Assembly: GCF_000150275.1 (NCBI RefSeq)
Contig: NW_002060965.1
Coordinates: forward strand, 66,923 to 130,922
Reading direction: 5' to 3'
DNA from: Trichoplax adhaerens
Lineage: Eukaryota; Placozoa; Uniplacotomia; Trichoplacea; Trichoplacidae
Length of the DNA stretch: 64,000 nucleotides
Shown here: positions 12,801-28,618 of the stretch, in pieces
Position numbering within the stretch: the first letter of the stretch is position 1
Layout: every line of letters begins with the position of its first letter
Translations under genes and position numbers: made by a program
Notes under the pieces: model-generated
The model's input: the letters and a program-made list of their open reading frames with translations, nothing else
Told to the model about the DNA's origin: nothing
Database searches by the model: none

Positions 12801-14644
12801 GTTTCTAGAGGTGTTTCTTTGGACTATAAATCTTAAACATACTCTGAATTAAATAGCGGGATTCCCATCGCGATAAAGCTAGTAGATTGAATCAAGAATT
12901 AAATTATATGATTACTGGCGATGATAAACGAATTTATGATATCGATGAACTCATAGTAGAAAACAGGTTAGTATCATTAGCAATATTTCGATGTATAGAC
13001 TAGAATCGATACTTCCTATGCATGGGTATACCAAATATCTAAATCTTAACCTTTTTCGTACAGATATTTAAAGGAGAGGTTGAAGCAGTGTGTAGAAGAA
13101 AAGAAAATTGCCTTACAAACTGTTTCTAAACTAAAGGTACTACATCGAGTTATGATGACAATTACTATAAAAGATTGCGAGTGACAAATATTAGGAATAA
13201 TTGCTTTTAAGATTTTATACCATTTGACACTTACAATCTACGTTTTACAGTCCGCTCTTGATAAGTGCAAGTTAAAAAGTGTAAGATTTAACTTATCCGA
13301 TTTAACGGGAGGATCAATTATGTCCAGCTCTCCAAGAAAATCCAAAGCTGGTGCAAGTACGAATCCATCTAAACTGATTCCAGCTTGAATTGAATGATAT
13401 TTGAGTAGAATGGAAACAATGCTAGTCTTGTTTATTCCATCTAATTGAATTCAATTTATTCTTAGATTTAAAAGTTGGGAATGCGTCTACAACATTCTCC
13501 GATTTGCAAGCCCTAGCAACATCCCTACAAGAAACTGTAACTGATAAAAACACCGCATTGCTCCATCAAAGGCGAACCAATAGGTACATGATCACGATTA
13601 ATCCCACAATCGATATGTTGTTACTGAACACTCACCAAAAACTAAAGTTTTGGACTAGCTATGTAATTGTACGGTCGACTAATTCAATGACCATAACATA
13701 TCTACAGTATTTAAATGGAAAAAATTCATCCATCAACACTTTATAATCGAATAAGAACGGTTACGATCACATCCTTCATATAAAAGCGTAACCTAAATTT
13801 GTATTGCTATTTCGGATTACTTAGTAGCCATAATTGTAATTAATAGCTAATTCTCCATTTGCTAAAGGAGATTAATTTCTACTTGCTTTAAATAAAGACC
13901 TAAACGCTTGCAAAAGCTGCTACTATTGTACAATGTTTAGTTCAAAGATTTCGTAATTTTGAATGCAATTAATCAAAATATTGCTGTTCACAGTTTGGCA
14001 CAAGGAGTTATAAGATTATAGAAATTTGAAACCTCAAATAGGTCCATGAAATTTTGACATATAGTACCTAATTGCTTCCTATTTCATGGATTTTTATCTA
14101 AAAGGATCCTAGGTGCACGTGTGGCTGAATTAGAAAAGAAACTTAAAAATTTTGAAATTGCAGGGTCAATTGGTTTAGCAGGTTAGGTGATGATAAAAAG
14201 GTTAGATAAATATGAGATTGAAAATGATCTTTACTGAAGAAGCTTTAATCCACAATTTCAACAGATTGTTCATCTAGTATCGAAGAACTAGAAAAACAAC
14301 AAAAAATGCTACATCAGCGTCTAGCAAATGTAATTTCGATATTAGAACAACGACGCAAGCAACGGAAATACAGTGAAATGGAAAGTAACAGTATCAATCG
14401 AAGTTTTGATTATACAGTTATCGATTCAGAAGTTTGTTCTCCAGTTACTCTAAAACCCAGTACTAATGAAATTTGGGCTGAAAAAGATAATTTCCGCTTT
14501 AATCCAAGTTTATTTGAATCTCAAGACGGTCACAATTGTAATCATGAAAACTCTAACGATCAATCTACAAATAGCCATAATCATCCTGACCAAGACTGTC
14601 AATCTAATGGCGATCATTCTTCAGTTGTGGAATCCAATTCCTAA
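9890..14644 (+). CDS. CCDC149: Coiled-coil protein CCDC149 ortholog (first exon not found)
   Basis: Twelve exons assembled with matching phases: 9890-10006, 10899-10952, 11839-11919, 12162-12266, 12352-12477, 12591-12653, 12857-12966, 13064-13136, 13251-13350, 13466-13583, 14105-14181, 14265-14644, giving about 467 aa. Conserved blocks in order are KQRLDSKVAALQILHRELAS, a block ending EAQGDIK then LLREKAKRR, RLNQELNYMITGDDKRIYD, ENRYLKERLKQ, DLQALATSLQETVTDKN and ILGARVAELEKKL. These match vertebrate CCDC149 in sequence and order. The protein is almost all long coiled coil, then a polar N/S/H-rich tail. Uncertain points: a 5' exon with the start codon must lie upstream because the first exon opens in phase 0 without an ATG; exon 10899-10952 is supported by phase only; and the donor after 13251 could be at 13351 or 13357, both phase 1. 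The molecular role of the family is not established. Confidence 0.85.
10995..11555. repeat. Intronic minisatellite, unit about 70 bp, about 8 copies
   Basis: The motif TTCACTCCTATAACGATGCT and its variants recur at about 11064, 11134, 11204, 11274, 11343, 11410 and 11477. Each copy continues with CTATTGCC, a CAGGAATGAAA block and ACTTCGATTAGCCCTTGTCG. The array lies wholly inside the CCDC149 intron 10953-11838. Copies differ at roughly a quarter of positions or less, so it is younger than the arrays at 3-9 kb. Confidence 0.85.
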
Positions 14645-16408
14645 CAAATGCTATTATGGTAATACTGTATCATATCAGCTTAGATTGTATATATTAGAGT
14701 AATCCAAAAATATCTAGAATCTCAGAGGAATAAAATTATCAATTTTACAATAATTAAAATCTAACTAAAATACCAGAATCACATCGTAATCTCTCGTTTA
14801 TCTTATCATGCTTACGATTGCTTCGTTGTTGATTATATAATAATCTTAAATCAATCCAGGAAATAACTTCATCACGTTAATAATTTAACTGTAATTACAT
14901 CATTATAATTGTGTATAGCAGTGGATCTGCCTATACTAGAACAAGATAAAATGAAGTAAGAAATCCCAATATCAATAATAAAATTAGCCACCTCGATTGC
15001 TAAAAAATTTGATCACATTTCTGTTATCTTATCCGTGACGAGCGATGTTGCTTTAGCAGTGTAATTCGGTAAATTATTGTGCTATCCGGAATTTCATTCG
15101 GGTTGTTCAATTACTATAAAGAGTTCCCTTTTGTGATACAGCAGTATTAAAAAGATGTACATGGATCATGATAATTAGACCATAAAAAGTATAGGCCTAA
15201 CCTTACTTACTTAGCTTATTTTGTATTTGAACTAATTAGTTCTTTCGTGATATAGCCGAGAATAACTTAGTAACTAGTTTAGTATTGCGTAGTTTATAAT
15301 AAAATTGGCATCATTTTTATTCTATTTAAACCGTTTAAATTCGCTGTTCTTATACATCAGCTGAAAGAGTACACTACCTGATCGAATCTACCGCATAATT
15401 CGAAAAAGGAAGAGTTTAAATCTGAAAATTTCCATGATCCATGGAACTGGTTATAACTATTATTATAGTATACGCGTACTCTGTTATTTCAGCTTAATGA
15501 CCCAGTTGACAGGAGCTATAGTTGGAAAATACATAGAGGCATACGCAATGTTTAATGTATACGCTGTTCTTCTCAACTAGTGTAGGTGCGAGTTTGGTGT
15601 TATACTTGCATAATTGTTTTCACACAAGAATTACAACACTGGGTTTTACTTCATGCTAGACAACAGAAATCGAAATCATCTAACCACGAGAACAACAGTA
15701 GGCTATGTGTATGAAGCAGTGGTTTAACGTAATATTTTAATCGTTACTTCTAGCCACACTATAGCGTCAATACTAGTAATAGTAATTACTGTAGGCAATG
15801 GAATCATACGCATAACTGAATATAAAGTAGATTGAAAGTCGAAAACTTAATAATTCGATACGATTAAAAACGAAAATATAGCAATAACAATCACATCGAA
15901 GTAGGTAAGCGAAAGAAATTCTATTCAAATTTATTATCGGTAAAAATTATTACCTTATACAACAACTATAAAAGCACATTAACACATTATATTCTCCGGT
16001 GATTTAGGGCTAATCACCAATTCCGCGATCAAAACTTTCATATATTAGTTGTTTTTGTAAATTTTAAACTACTGAATACAAGCATTTTCTTATGTCTTAC
16101 TTGGTTAAGAAATGAAAAGCCTTCATAGAAACTTGGATAACAAGTTTTATCTCTCTACGTAAAGTAATAGTAGTTATGGTAATCATGTGCCATCTTCTAG
16201 TAAAAGCACTTACTACTTATAGTGGTATAACTCAAGACATATTTGACGAATAGTAGTATACCAAAGATAATTTAATAAACCTCTGATACTGCGCGCTTCA
16301 TAGGCAAATGTTAATCATTCATGTTAAAATACAGCTGATTGTTTCGAAATGTAACATAACTGTTAGCAGGAAGGAAATTCCTGTAAAACCCTATCACTTT
16401 CCTCGTTT
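14645..16408. other. Convergent intergenic region (3' sides of CCDC149 and V-ATPase B)
   Basis: AT-rich sequence between two genes that end towards each other. It should hold both 3' untranslated regions and polyadenylation signals. I see no open frame, repeat array or RNA gene in it. Confidence 0.6.
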
Positions 16409-20244
<3,836 letters not shown>

Positions 20245-20369
20245 TTTGCAGCTTGAGATTTTTCTGGCAAGATTAGCAGGACGTCTTCTACTTTGCTAAA
20301 GCCACCGACAACGGGAAGCGTAAAGAGAATCGCAGTCTCGTCAGCTTAACAAGTACCTAAGTACAGTGC

Positions 20370-21500
20370 AATGTCTACGGTACTGTGCACTCTACAGTCC
20401 TGTAGCGTACTGTACGGTACAATACGACTCAGTCTGGATGGCACTACACAGACCAGTCAAAAGTCGCCCTGATTCAGACATGACGCAAGTACTGTAAAAA
20501 GAGTCATACTGTACTCAGTACAGTATACGCATGGTCATGTGATAGTCATTCAAGGCGTGAGCAAGTTTCAGTACAGACAGTACAGTGTACCATACTGTCA
20601 TCATCTGATGGTACTATTAGCAGAGATTGCCATCCGCTGTAGTCACTTCTCACTGCAGAAAACTTGTCTTGATGCTGTACAGTGTACACTGTACAGTACA
20701 GTAGTCCCAAATGGTACTGTACTGGATTGATTGTACTGTAGTCACTCCTCACTGCAGGGAACTTGTCTTGATGCTGTACAGTGTACAGTACAGTAGTCCA
20801 AAGATGGTACTGTACATTCTAGTACAGACTGTACTGTACACTGTACAGTACTGTACAGTGTACAGTATACAGTACCAATACTGTCATCATCCATTCATAC
20901 TATTGGCAGAGATTGCCATTCGCTGCAGTCACTCCTCACTGCAGAGAATTTGTCTTGATGCTGTACAGTACTGTACAGTAGTCTAAAGATGGTACTGTAC
21001 TGGATTGTACTGTACACTGTGCTATACTGTACTACAGTATACTGTACAGTACTGTACAGTACAGTAGTCTAAAGATGGTACTGTACTGGATTGTACTGTA
21101 CACTGTGCTATACTGTACTACAGTATACTGTACAGTACTGTACATTCTAGTACAGACTGTACAGTGTACAGTACAGTACCATACTGTCTCAGTGAGTCCT
21201 CACTGCTGAGAACTTGATGCTATACAGTGTACAGTACAGTACAGTACAGTATAATAAATAAATAAAATCAGGCGGAACGCTAGGGAACACTACTGTACAG
21301 GGTACACTGTACAGTATACCGACTGTACTGTATAGCTGACTCACTACTCTCACTGCTGAGAACTTGCCTTGATGCTGTACAGTGTAATGTGTACAGTACA
21401 GTAGTCCCCAAATTGTACTGTACTGTACATTCTCGTACAGACTGACTACAGTATATTACTGTACAATGTACAGTACTATATACTGTGTACAGTGTACTGT
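20370..21500. repeat. Palindromic GTAC-rich satellite (ACTGTACAGT core)
   Basis: The segment is dominated by runs of TACTGTACAGT and related words; ACTGTACAGT is its own reverse complement, so either strand can fold. Between these runs sits a longer unit, CACTCCTCACTGCAGAGAACT plus TTGATGCTGTACAG, seen near 20640, 20745, 20930, 21190 and 21345, so the array is a higher-order repeat of roughly 100-290 bp spacing. The phrase AAATCAGGCGGAACG also occurs twice (about 21264 and 21534). Open frames called here on both strands are products of the repeat. Confidence 0.9.
20975..21146. repeat. Exact 86-bp tandem duplication inside the satellite
   Basis: The block starting GTCTAAAGATGGTACTGTAC at 20981 recurs at 21067 and stays identical through the CTGTGCTATACTGTACTACA segment to the final CAGTACTGTACA. 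I see no mismatch over about 80-86 bp, which points to a recent event or an assembly artefact. Confidence 0.85.
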
Positions 21501-22122
21501 AGACTAGACTATAAATCACGAAAAATCATGGTGAAATCAGGCGGAACGTACGGTACGCAACACGATACCGTGACTGAGATTGAAGAAGGACCATACGGTA
21601 CCAAACGTACCGTGCCACTATGGCCTCTTCCAATGTTGCATATCAAAATGGTTTGTGGGCGTGTGGACGCTTTTGCTTCAGCAGTACACTACTGTGACTG
21701 CAATTTGTAGCCGGCTGGCCGGAGCCCACTGCCCGGTACCGGGGGTATCATGGCCGCTGCGCAGTGTGTACCATAGGATTGCATGGAGCACTGATGTGTA
21801 CTGTACTCTACTCTACTCTACTCAAGCCTAACATTAGCAGTCTACTGACTGTATTCAAGGACACTTGCATATCGATTCAAACCGTGGTGTGGCCTGTCAA
21901 TTCATTTCATTTCTGCTAGGTCAACTGGCGAACTTCGACTTGGATTTGAAAGGGTATATGGCTCCACTTTCAACAACACAGGATACATCTATCGTTGCCG
22001 AGTTATCGATACCTACCATACACAGTTGATTGCAATTGCTGCTTATGTTGTATAATCTATGTCGAGCAGGTAGCCTTAGTTGCAAGCATTTAAGCTATTG
22101 TACTAAACCTGTCGTTGCAACG

Positions 22123-23502
22123 ATGAGCAGAATATTTGCCATTTCTGATCTCCATGTCGATTACGGCCAAAATTGGGCTGTTGTCAATGACTGGTCAGAT
22201 ACGGACTACAACAACGATGTGTTAATACTTGCTGGAGATGTCACTGATTCTTTGGAACTATTAAAATCCACTCTCATCCTTCTTCGTCAAAAGTTTGCCC
22301 AAGTTTGCTTTGTTCCCGGTAATGTACACTTACTAGGATAGCTCACGTTGCCCAATTCGCTGCTTGCCAGTGCTATGATGCAACCATCCACATATTAACA
22401 AACCATGGACTCTTCATGTTATCAATCCAAACATCATCTTATAAATTAAATGCACTGTAGTTACAAGTCATAACATTAAAATTACTCTCATACTGAAAGA
22501 ACGAGGATAGACGAGTCAATCAAGTAGACCTGATCCTACTGCTGAATCTACTCTTCCTTACTTAGTGGTGTACACATAAGTGAATGCTTTGAAATGCAAC
22601 CTTATCTCACACTACTCTAATTTAGCCATAGCTACTGCAGTTCCACAGTGATATACGTCTCTCCATGTAGGCAACAAAATGGATTTAAAATGTTGGATCG
22701 TTATCATGAATGAACTCTACCTAACAAATCACTTTCATCCAATTGCTCAACTCTTCTAGGCAATCATGACGTGTGGGTCAGAAAGCACCGAGATGGCGAT
22801 ACCAACTCTATAGCAAAGTTCGGGCAGATCTTGAATTTATGTCAAAGAATTGGCATTAAGACAAAGCCAACTTGTGTCTCGTGTATTGACAACTCCAAAG
22901 TCTGGCTAGTGCCGATCTACTCTTGGTATACTCAACCAGAAGAAGATGAAATAGATTCTTTATATTTTCCCTCCTCAATTGAAAGTCGACGAATGTCACG
23001 AGAAATTTGGTCGGATAATTATAACTGCAAATGGCCTGATGGTATGCTAACTACCATTTCCGAGCACTTTGCGGACTTAAATGATGACTTCATCACCGAT
23101 GATTACGACGCACCTGTAATCACTTTCAGTCATTTTTTGCCAAGGCAAGAGTTGATCGCGTCGTCTCACGATGACGATGTTGCCGTTAGTACTGAGAGAG
23201 AATTTCTTGGACTTCCTAAGCTAGATTACGCAAAGAGGCAAGGTGCTCTAGCAGGTTTTAATTTCAGCATTTATGCTGGCAGTAAATATATTGATAAGCA
23301 ATTGCGTCAATGCAAATCTGTACTACATGTTTTCGGCCACCAGCACCGAAATCGCGATCGAGTCATAGACAATGTACGATATGTATCTCATTGCCTTGGT
23401 TATCATAAAGAAAGGCAGGATGGATTACTTTGGGGATTGCGGCAATGGCAGAATGGTCCAAAAATGATCTGGCCAGTTCCTACTAAAGATGAAGCGAAGT
23501 AA
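22123..23502 (+). CDS. Calcineurin-like metallophosphoesterase
   Basis: Two exons, 22123-22318 and 22760-23502, joined in phase 1 across a 441-bp intron that splits the GNHD motif; 312 aa. The five blocks of the calcineurin-like fold are present: D9-x-H11 (ISDLHVDYG), G38-D39 (LAGDVTD), G66-N67-H68-D69, H190 (FSHFLPR) and G258-H259-x-H261 (FGHQHRNRD). These residues bind the two metal ions, so the enzyme should be an active phosphoesterase; its substrate is not evident. ATG 22123 has A at -3. An in-frame ATG at 22045 would add 26 residues with R, K, S and no acidic residue (MLYNLCRAGSLSCKHLSYCT...), which could be a mitochondrial leader or just untranslated sequence. The gene is divergent from V-ATPase B. 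No other domain is seen. Confidence 0.9.
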
Positions 23503-26500
23503 ATTTTGTAAATGGCAATTAGTGTATTAATCTGTGCGTGGAAATGGTGATTATTGCATAGATTCTTGTAACGCCCGTCCAATGCAGGTTTACTTTTGGA
23601 GATGTTATCAATCGATAAGATACACTGTTACGTGCAGTATATTTTCGTAATATTAATCGCTTTCGATATACCAGAAAGAAAACTCTTAAAAGAGTCTCTA
23701 CTAGTCTACTGTTGGTCTACAAAGTATTTTAATATAATTTACGAGGAAGCGAAAGACTACAGATGCACAGTTAGGAAATGCGCTTCCACGATGTAGCCAA
23801 AAATTCATGCGTACACCTAGTGATGGCAAAAATGCTAATGAATATCAATCTGTTGGTCGTTCAATCATGTGACGTCGAAACTTTACTTGTGGAAGCCTAT
23901 CTTTGCATCGTTCTATTCTATGCTGGGGAATGTTGCAATAGATATCGAATAGCTTATTTTGTATCTGTGCTGACCTTCGATCTAAGCCTTTATAATCGAT
24001 TTCCAATGATTAAAATTCTAAATTCTATCCTTGTTTCATAAGTTTTCCAGCTAATCAAAGTCACCGCTAGCGAAAATGTAGATGTGCCGTACATCATCAA
24101 TTCCGAGAGTACAACGCTAAAAACTATTAGCAGACTAACAGTATCCGTTTTTTACTTATTTATCTATAGCAATTCTCGCGAATTACACTTTTGACTACAT
24201 AAACTTTACATAACGTAAAAATTGATTCCATACAGAATTACTAAATAATGCCTATAGATAAAACCTTCTTTCTTTGGTACGTTACCACTCATAATATAAC
24301 TGATTATTAATGATTATAATCGAGCAGCTTTATGATTTCTCATTGAACTAACATTGCATCAGATTTTGGCCGAAATAGGCATTACTACTATTCGATTTGA
24401 AATTTAATTGCTATAATAACTAATTTGATGGCGAGGATGTCAGCCTCAGTCATCTCCAATGCAAGTCTTTCGGTCCTCACCGCTGTGAATGACCGAATGG
24501 GATTGAATATTGAACACTACTCGTGTTCGTGTATCTGTAAAATTACGTAAACTGCGAAAGAAAAGTACGTATATAAACAGATAGGTTCCATATCAATTTG
24601 TATCATCCAAGCGGCTGATTTATTATTGTGTTCAAGTTGATCCTGTAGCAGATAGACACTGCTGATTATTACAATCTTGTAGTACATATTTTGCTGTGTT
24701 TATCCAATTAGCCTCTAAATTACAGCGATGAACGCTAGAAATGGAGTAGTTTTACGTGCATGAGAGTGTACAGCTTGTTGGTCTCGCAAGTCCTTTGTGA
24801 GATACATCGTTCATGTGTAAAAAAAAAAGCAATGAATGAAACGATATGGTAAGATTGTAAATATTTTCAGTTTTATAACGTCTTCGAAACTACTGATCGG
24901 TATCCTAAACTGTTTATCCATTCGATACCCTTGTTGACTTCGATATACTGTAACATATTCTGTGTAATAATTCCATCATTCCCTTGAATTCTCTTGCATT
25001 GGAGATTGAATCATTCATTTTACAGCGACTTTAGTGCAATCCAAAAAGCTCTACTGGGGGTGATTTTTGTTGTTACTATTAAAAATACTGTAGTAAACTA
25101 CTTCCATCAAGCAGTCCAACCCCTATATGATGAGAGAATGAAATTCCTAAGTTGATGATTTGTAGATTTGCTGTCAACAAAAAAACATAAACAGTTTTGA
25201 AAGTTCAATGTTTTACAGCTCGTATTATTAAATCAATACCTGCAAAGAGGAGAATGATCATAAGGTTTTACTTAGCAAGACTGAGATAAAGTAAATACAT
25301 GGCATAGTAAACACGTGCATTGCACAGGAGTGGACAGGTGACAAACATCAAATACTAAATTAAATGGGCCATGAGTCATCAGCTTCGGTCGGCTGTGCTA
25401 TTATGTTAATAGTGCTGGACTGTTCCTGGAAACATGCAGTAAAATAACAGAATTAATGATAGAATTGGCCAAATACATAATAAGCACATGCTATCCATTG
25501 GCGATAAAGTGTACGTTTTTATGCGGTAATCGTTTCTATTGATGGTGCAACGCGTTCTATTCCAAGCTTTTACAAATGTTACCCTTGAAAGTGAAACTAT
25601 TAGACCCAGAATGGGCTTTGAAGTACTTATGCCATCGGACACGGTAGATTGCCATGGATAACGCTCACGCATACTGTCTGTCGACTACAATGCGGATTTA
25701 TGAGTCATCATAACACTGTTGTATAGACTTAATTTATTGCTTAGTACCGTCATTTGGTATCATGATATGACTCTCATACTGTACAAATAGAAAATGGCGT
25801 TATTTTTAGCGACAGTATGTATATTAATATTATCCCATATTATTATTCAACGTGATGATATACTTTAGTTCCGTATTTGCTTCGGAGCGATGATCAGCAT
25901 GCCAGCGCACGGTTTGCGGGCAACACCCGGTCTGATCAGGTCGTTGAAGTTGGTCAATCATTGTAAAATGGAAATGTAAACATTGAAAACGTTGATGCCG
26001 CCTATCCCTTTAAACAGTTCCACACTAGTCCACACTGCACAAACAAGACTCCATCGACCTGTCTATAGAAACAGTAAAGTATCCTGTATGATTACACAAT
26101 TTATTTGTCCATGATTATATAAATGCATATAGTATGTGAAAGATACAAAAATAGAATATTTCAACCTAATCGATTTCATTGGTTTTTCTATCTTCTCCGT
26201 ACTAACTGTAAATCAAGAATGGTTGAAGCCATAGAAATACTGATTTGGAAATTACTAACAGTAAATATAGTTCCTGTAAACAAGTCCTTATGTGAGAATG
26301 TAACGTTTACTATATGATGTACAGTACAGTCCTACACTACTCGATATGCATAAATAAAAAAATAAATGATTTGTCTCTACGAGATGTTTCACATTTAGTG
26401 ATCAGATCTAAAATTTACAAAACACAGGCTGTACCATGGGCTACTCGCTGCTTTCAGTAATCCATGACTGTATAGAATCATTATGCACAGTAGAGTAAAA

Positions 26501-28618
26501 TTGATGACACTTACATTTACACCACGGTAATTGTTTATGTGTTGATTATCCACTGTACATTAAAGTTTTCTGGCTCTACGCGTAATCGGATGGAGGGGGA
26601 GGGGGAAATCACTATCTACAACGTATACAAGTGACGATTTTTAGTTTCTGGTATACCGACTAAATCAGAGAGTGAGTTCCATGCTACAACCGTGCGTAGC
26701 TAGCAATTATACCTCAAAAAACGATCCTATTGCCGCATACATGCTAGCTTTACATAACAACTATTTCTACAAAATTTACTTGTACATTTTCTTTTTGAAA
26801 TCAATTTCAATTTTATTTTATTTGGTACAAGCAAATGGCGTATTATCCTATTTTAATATTGGTATTATCATTGGGCAAATGACTTCATCGATTAATTAAT
26901 TAAGAAGGTACACTATACTTTGGAATTTCGGAGCTTAGCATAAATAATACTAATCATTATCATTTGCAGATAGTAATTTAATAAAGAAGTACAGTGATTT
27001 ACGTTGATCATCGTTGATAGGCGTGTATAAGACTGTATCAAGAGTTGATCGTTTCATTGTACTGAGATTGATTAGCAATGACACTAAACAGTAATTGATA
27101 TCAGTTTCAAGGTTTGCGGGCAATATTTCAGAGTAGATCCTACGCGAGAATGAATCGATTATCAGGGATGATAGCAGACTAGAATTCTTTACTCATACGA
27201 TGTTAAGACGTTAAGCTGAATGTCTTTGAACTAAAACGTGAGCTGATTGCAGGAACAGTTTTCTTCCTGGTTATCGGTGTATTTAGAGTAGGTGGTAGTG
27301 ATCCTTATGATAATCATTCTATACAGTACAGTGTCTATTTATTATTATGATGATGATCTTGCTGTACTGTAGTAGGCACGTTGCTACTGTTGGTCCATTA
27401 CTCATCACCGTATTTGGATAATGGCTGCATGTAACCTTAAGATACGAATAAAACCTGGCTCTTGACCGATTTTGTGAAATCCGTAGTATAGTCAACAGAC
27501 GTTTCGAAGACACCCGAGTCCCTATCATCAGAGTCTGCCTCTTTTCTATTGGCTCTATTTATTATTTTATCAATCAACAATTAGTACTGTACGGTGTTGT
27601 ACTCCTTTGACAATATCATCTATCGTCTTGGATCATTTCATATAACAATCCTAGCCAGCGATCAAACACAGAAAAAAAAATACGTAAGCATCATCATCGG
27701 GAAGGCATCCATTCTGCCAACAGTTTCTCCTAGAGTACAGTAAAGTAGCAGAGTGGTAAGGCAATATTGAAGTTGCGCCATTTCGGAACGTCATGGATGT
27801 TGTCCATCTTGTGGGTGTGACACACTCTGCACACTTCAAACTAGTAAAAGCAAATGATGCTGAGTGAGTGTGAGTCGCAGCACGAGAATACAGTACACTG
27901 TACTGTACGATACAGTACTGTACTGTAGGTATTTCATCATGCCATTGGATGCTTTTCAAAGTCACGGTCGAACGACGACAGACTGCCTGGTCAGTACATC
28001 CCATTGAATCATCTCACTGACGTGTCGCCTTAACCGCGACCCGGACGTCTTGTTAATGAGCACATGAATCAATCGTAAACAACAACAAGCTTGCTCATGC
28101 CCAAAAAAAAAGACCGAGTGTGGGTGTAGACTGGACAGAACTGTATACTGCCCACTGAACGTCTATTTTGCAGTCCATTCAGCGCCATACAACAAATACA
28201 ACAGTGTCCTGGACGTCGACTTGGTGTCTGTACGTCATTTGACCACGTGTACCTTTTCCCGGTTGTGTGACATCAACAAGGTGTGAAGTGATTGGTGGAA
28301 AGAACAGAGGTATCTTGATAAGTACCAATCGCATAATAGAGCTTGCTCATCACGTGGACCGTATTCAAAATACATGGAAAACAACATGCCTTATCATGTT
28401 TTGGTTGAACATTGGGTAATAATAGAAAAATTTTCTGCAGGGTATTACATTAGACATCGTATACATTAGTGCGCTGTATTGTATTGTGTCATTTCAGTCA
28501 AGTTCAATGACAAGAGAGGATCAGTGGAAGTGGAATAATAATTTATTATTTTTTTTAGTTGAAATCGATTGCATCCTTTTGACTCTATTTTTACTCCATC
28601 AACCTTATCGTTGAGCCA
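23503..28618. other. Intergenic region between phosphoesterase and MXD gene
   Basis: About 5.1 kb with no gene I can support. The open frames (for example 25406-25672 minus, 26672-26899 plus, 27651-28004 minus) lack domains and splice context. It contains scattered ACTGTAC-type words (26318, 27309, 27361 and a dense patch at 27888-27927), a GC-rich inverted repeat near 25891-25938 and two upstream CACGTG sites close to the MXD start. Untranslated exons of the MXD gene could lie at its right end. Confidence 0.5.
28244..28356. promoter_or_regulatory. Pair of canonical CACGTG E-boxes upstream of the MXD gene
   Basis: CACGTG occurs at 28244-28249 and 28351-28356, 375 and 268 bp before the MXD start codon. 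The hexamer should be rare in DNA of this composition, so two within 113 bp stand out. Max/Mxd and Max/Myc dimers bind this sequence, so auto- or network regulation is likely but not shown. Further copies lie at 25312, 30303 and 30477, the last inside MXD exon 2. Confidence 0.5.

Larger units (their letters stand above)
20245..22122. promoter_or_regulatory. Divergent intergenic region between V-ATPase B and phosphoesterase
   Basis: The two genes are transcribed away from each other across about 1.9 kb, so both promoters should lie here. About 1.1 kb is the GTAC satellite. The non-satellite parts are about 20245-20370 beside V-ATPase B and 21500-22122 beside the phosphoesterase. The second part is relatively GC-rich near 21700-21770. 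No promoter element was identified with confidence. The small overlapping open frames at 21492-21831 show no domain. Confidence 0.5.

Noticed and set aside
14466-14702. 78-aa frame overlapping the last CCDC149 exon
   Set aside because: Out of frame with the conserved coiled-coil reading and rich in I, L, N and T as expected for a shifted frame.
20539-21519. Several tyrosine/valine/cysteine-rich open frames on both strands
   Set aside because: They are translations of the GTAC satellite (for example repeated VQYC and YCTV) and not genes.
24425-24520. GC-richer segment with TTCGGTC/GACCGAA inverted words, considered as a snoRNA
   Set aside because: C and D box motifs do not fit consensus and spacing, and no terminal stem is clear.
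27651-28004. 117-aa minus-strand open frame
   Set aside because: It runs through GTAC-type repeat words and has no recognisable domain or promoter context.
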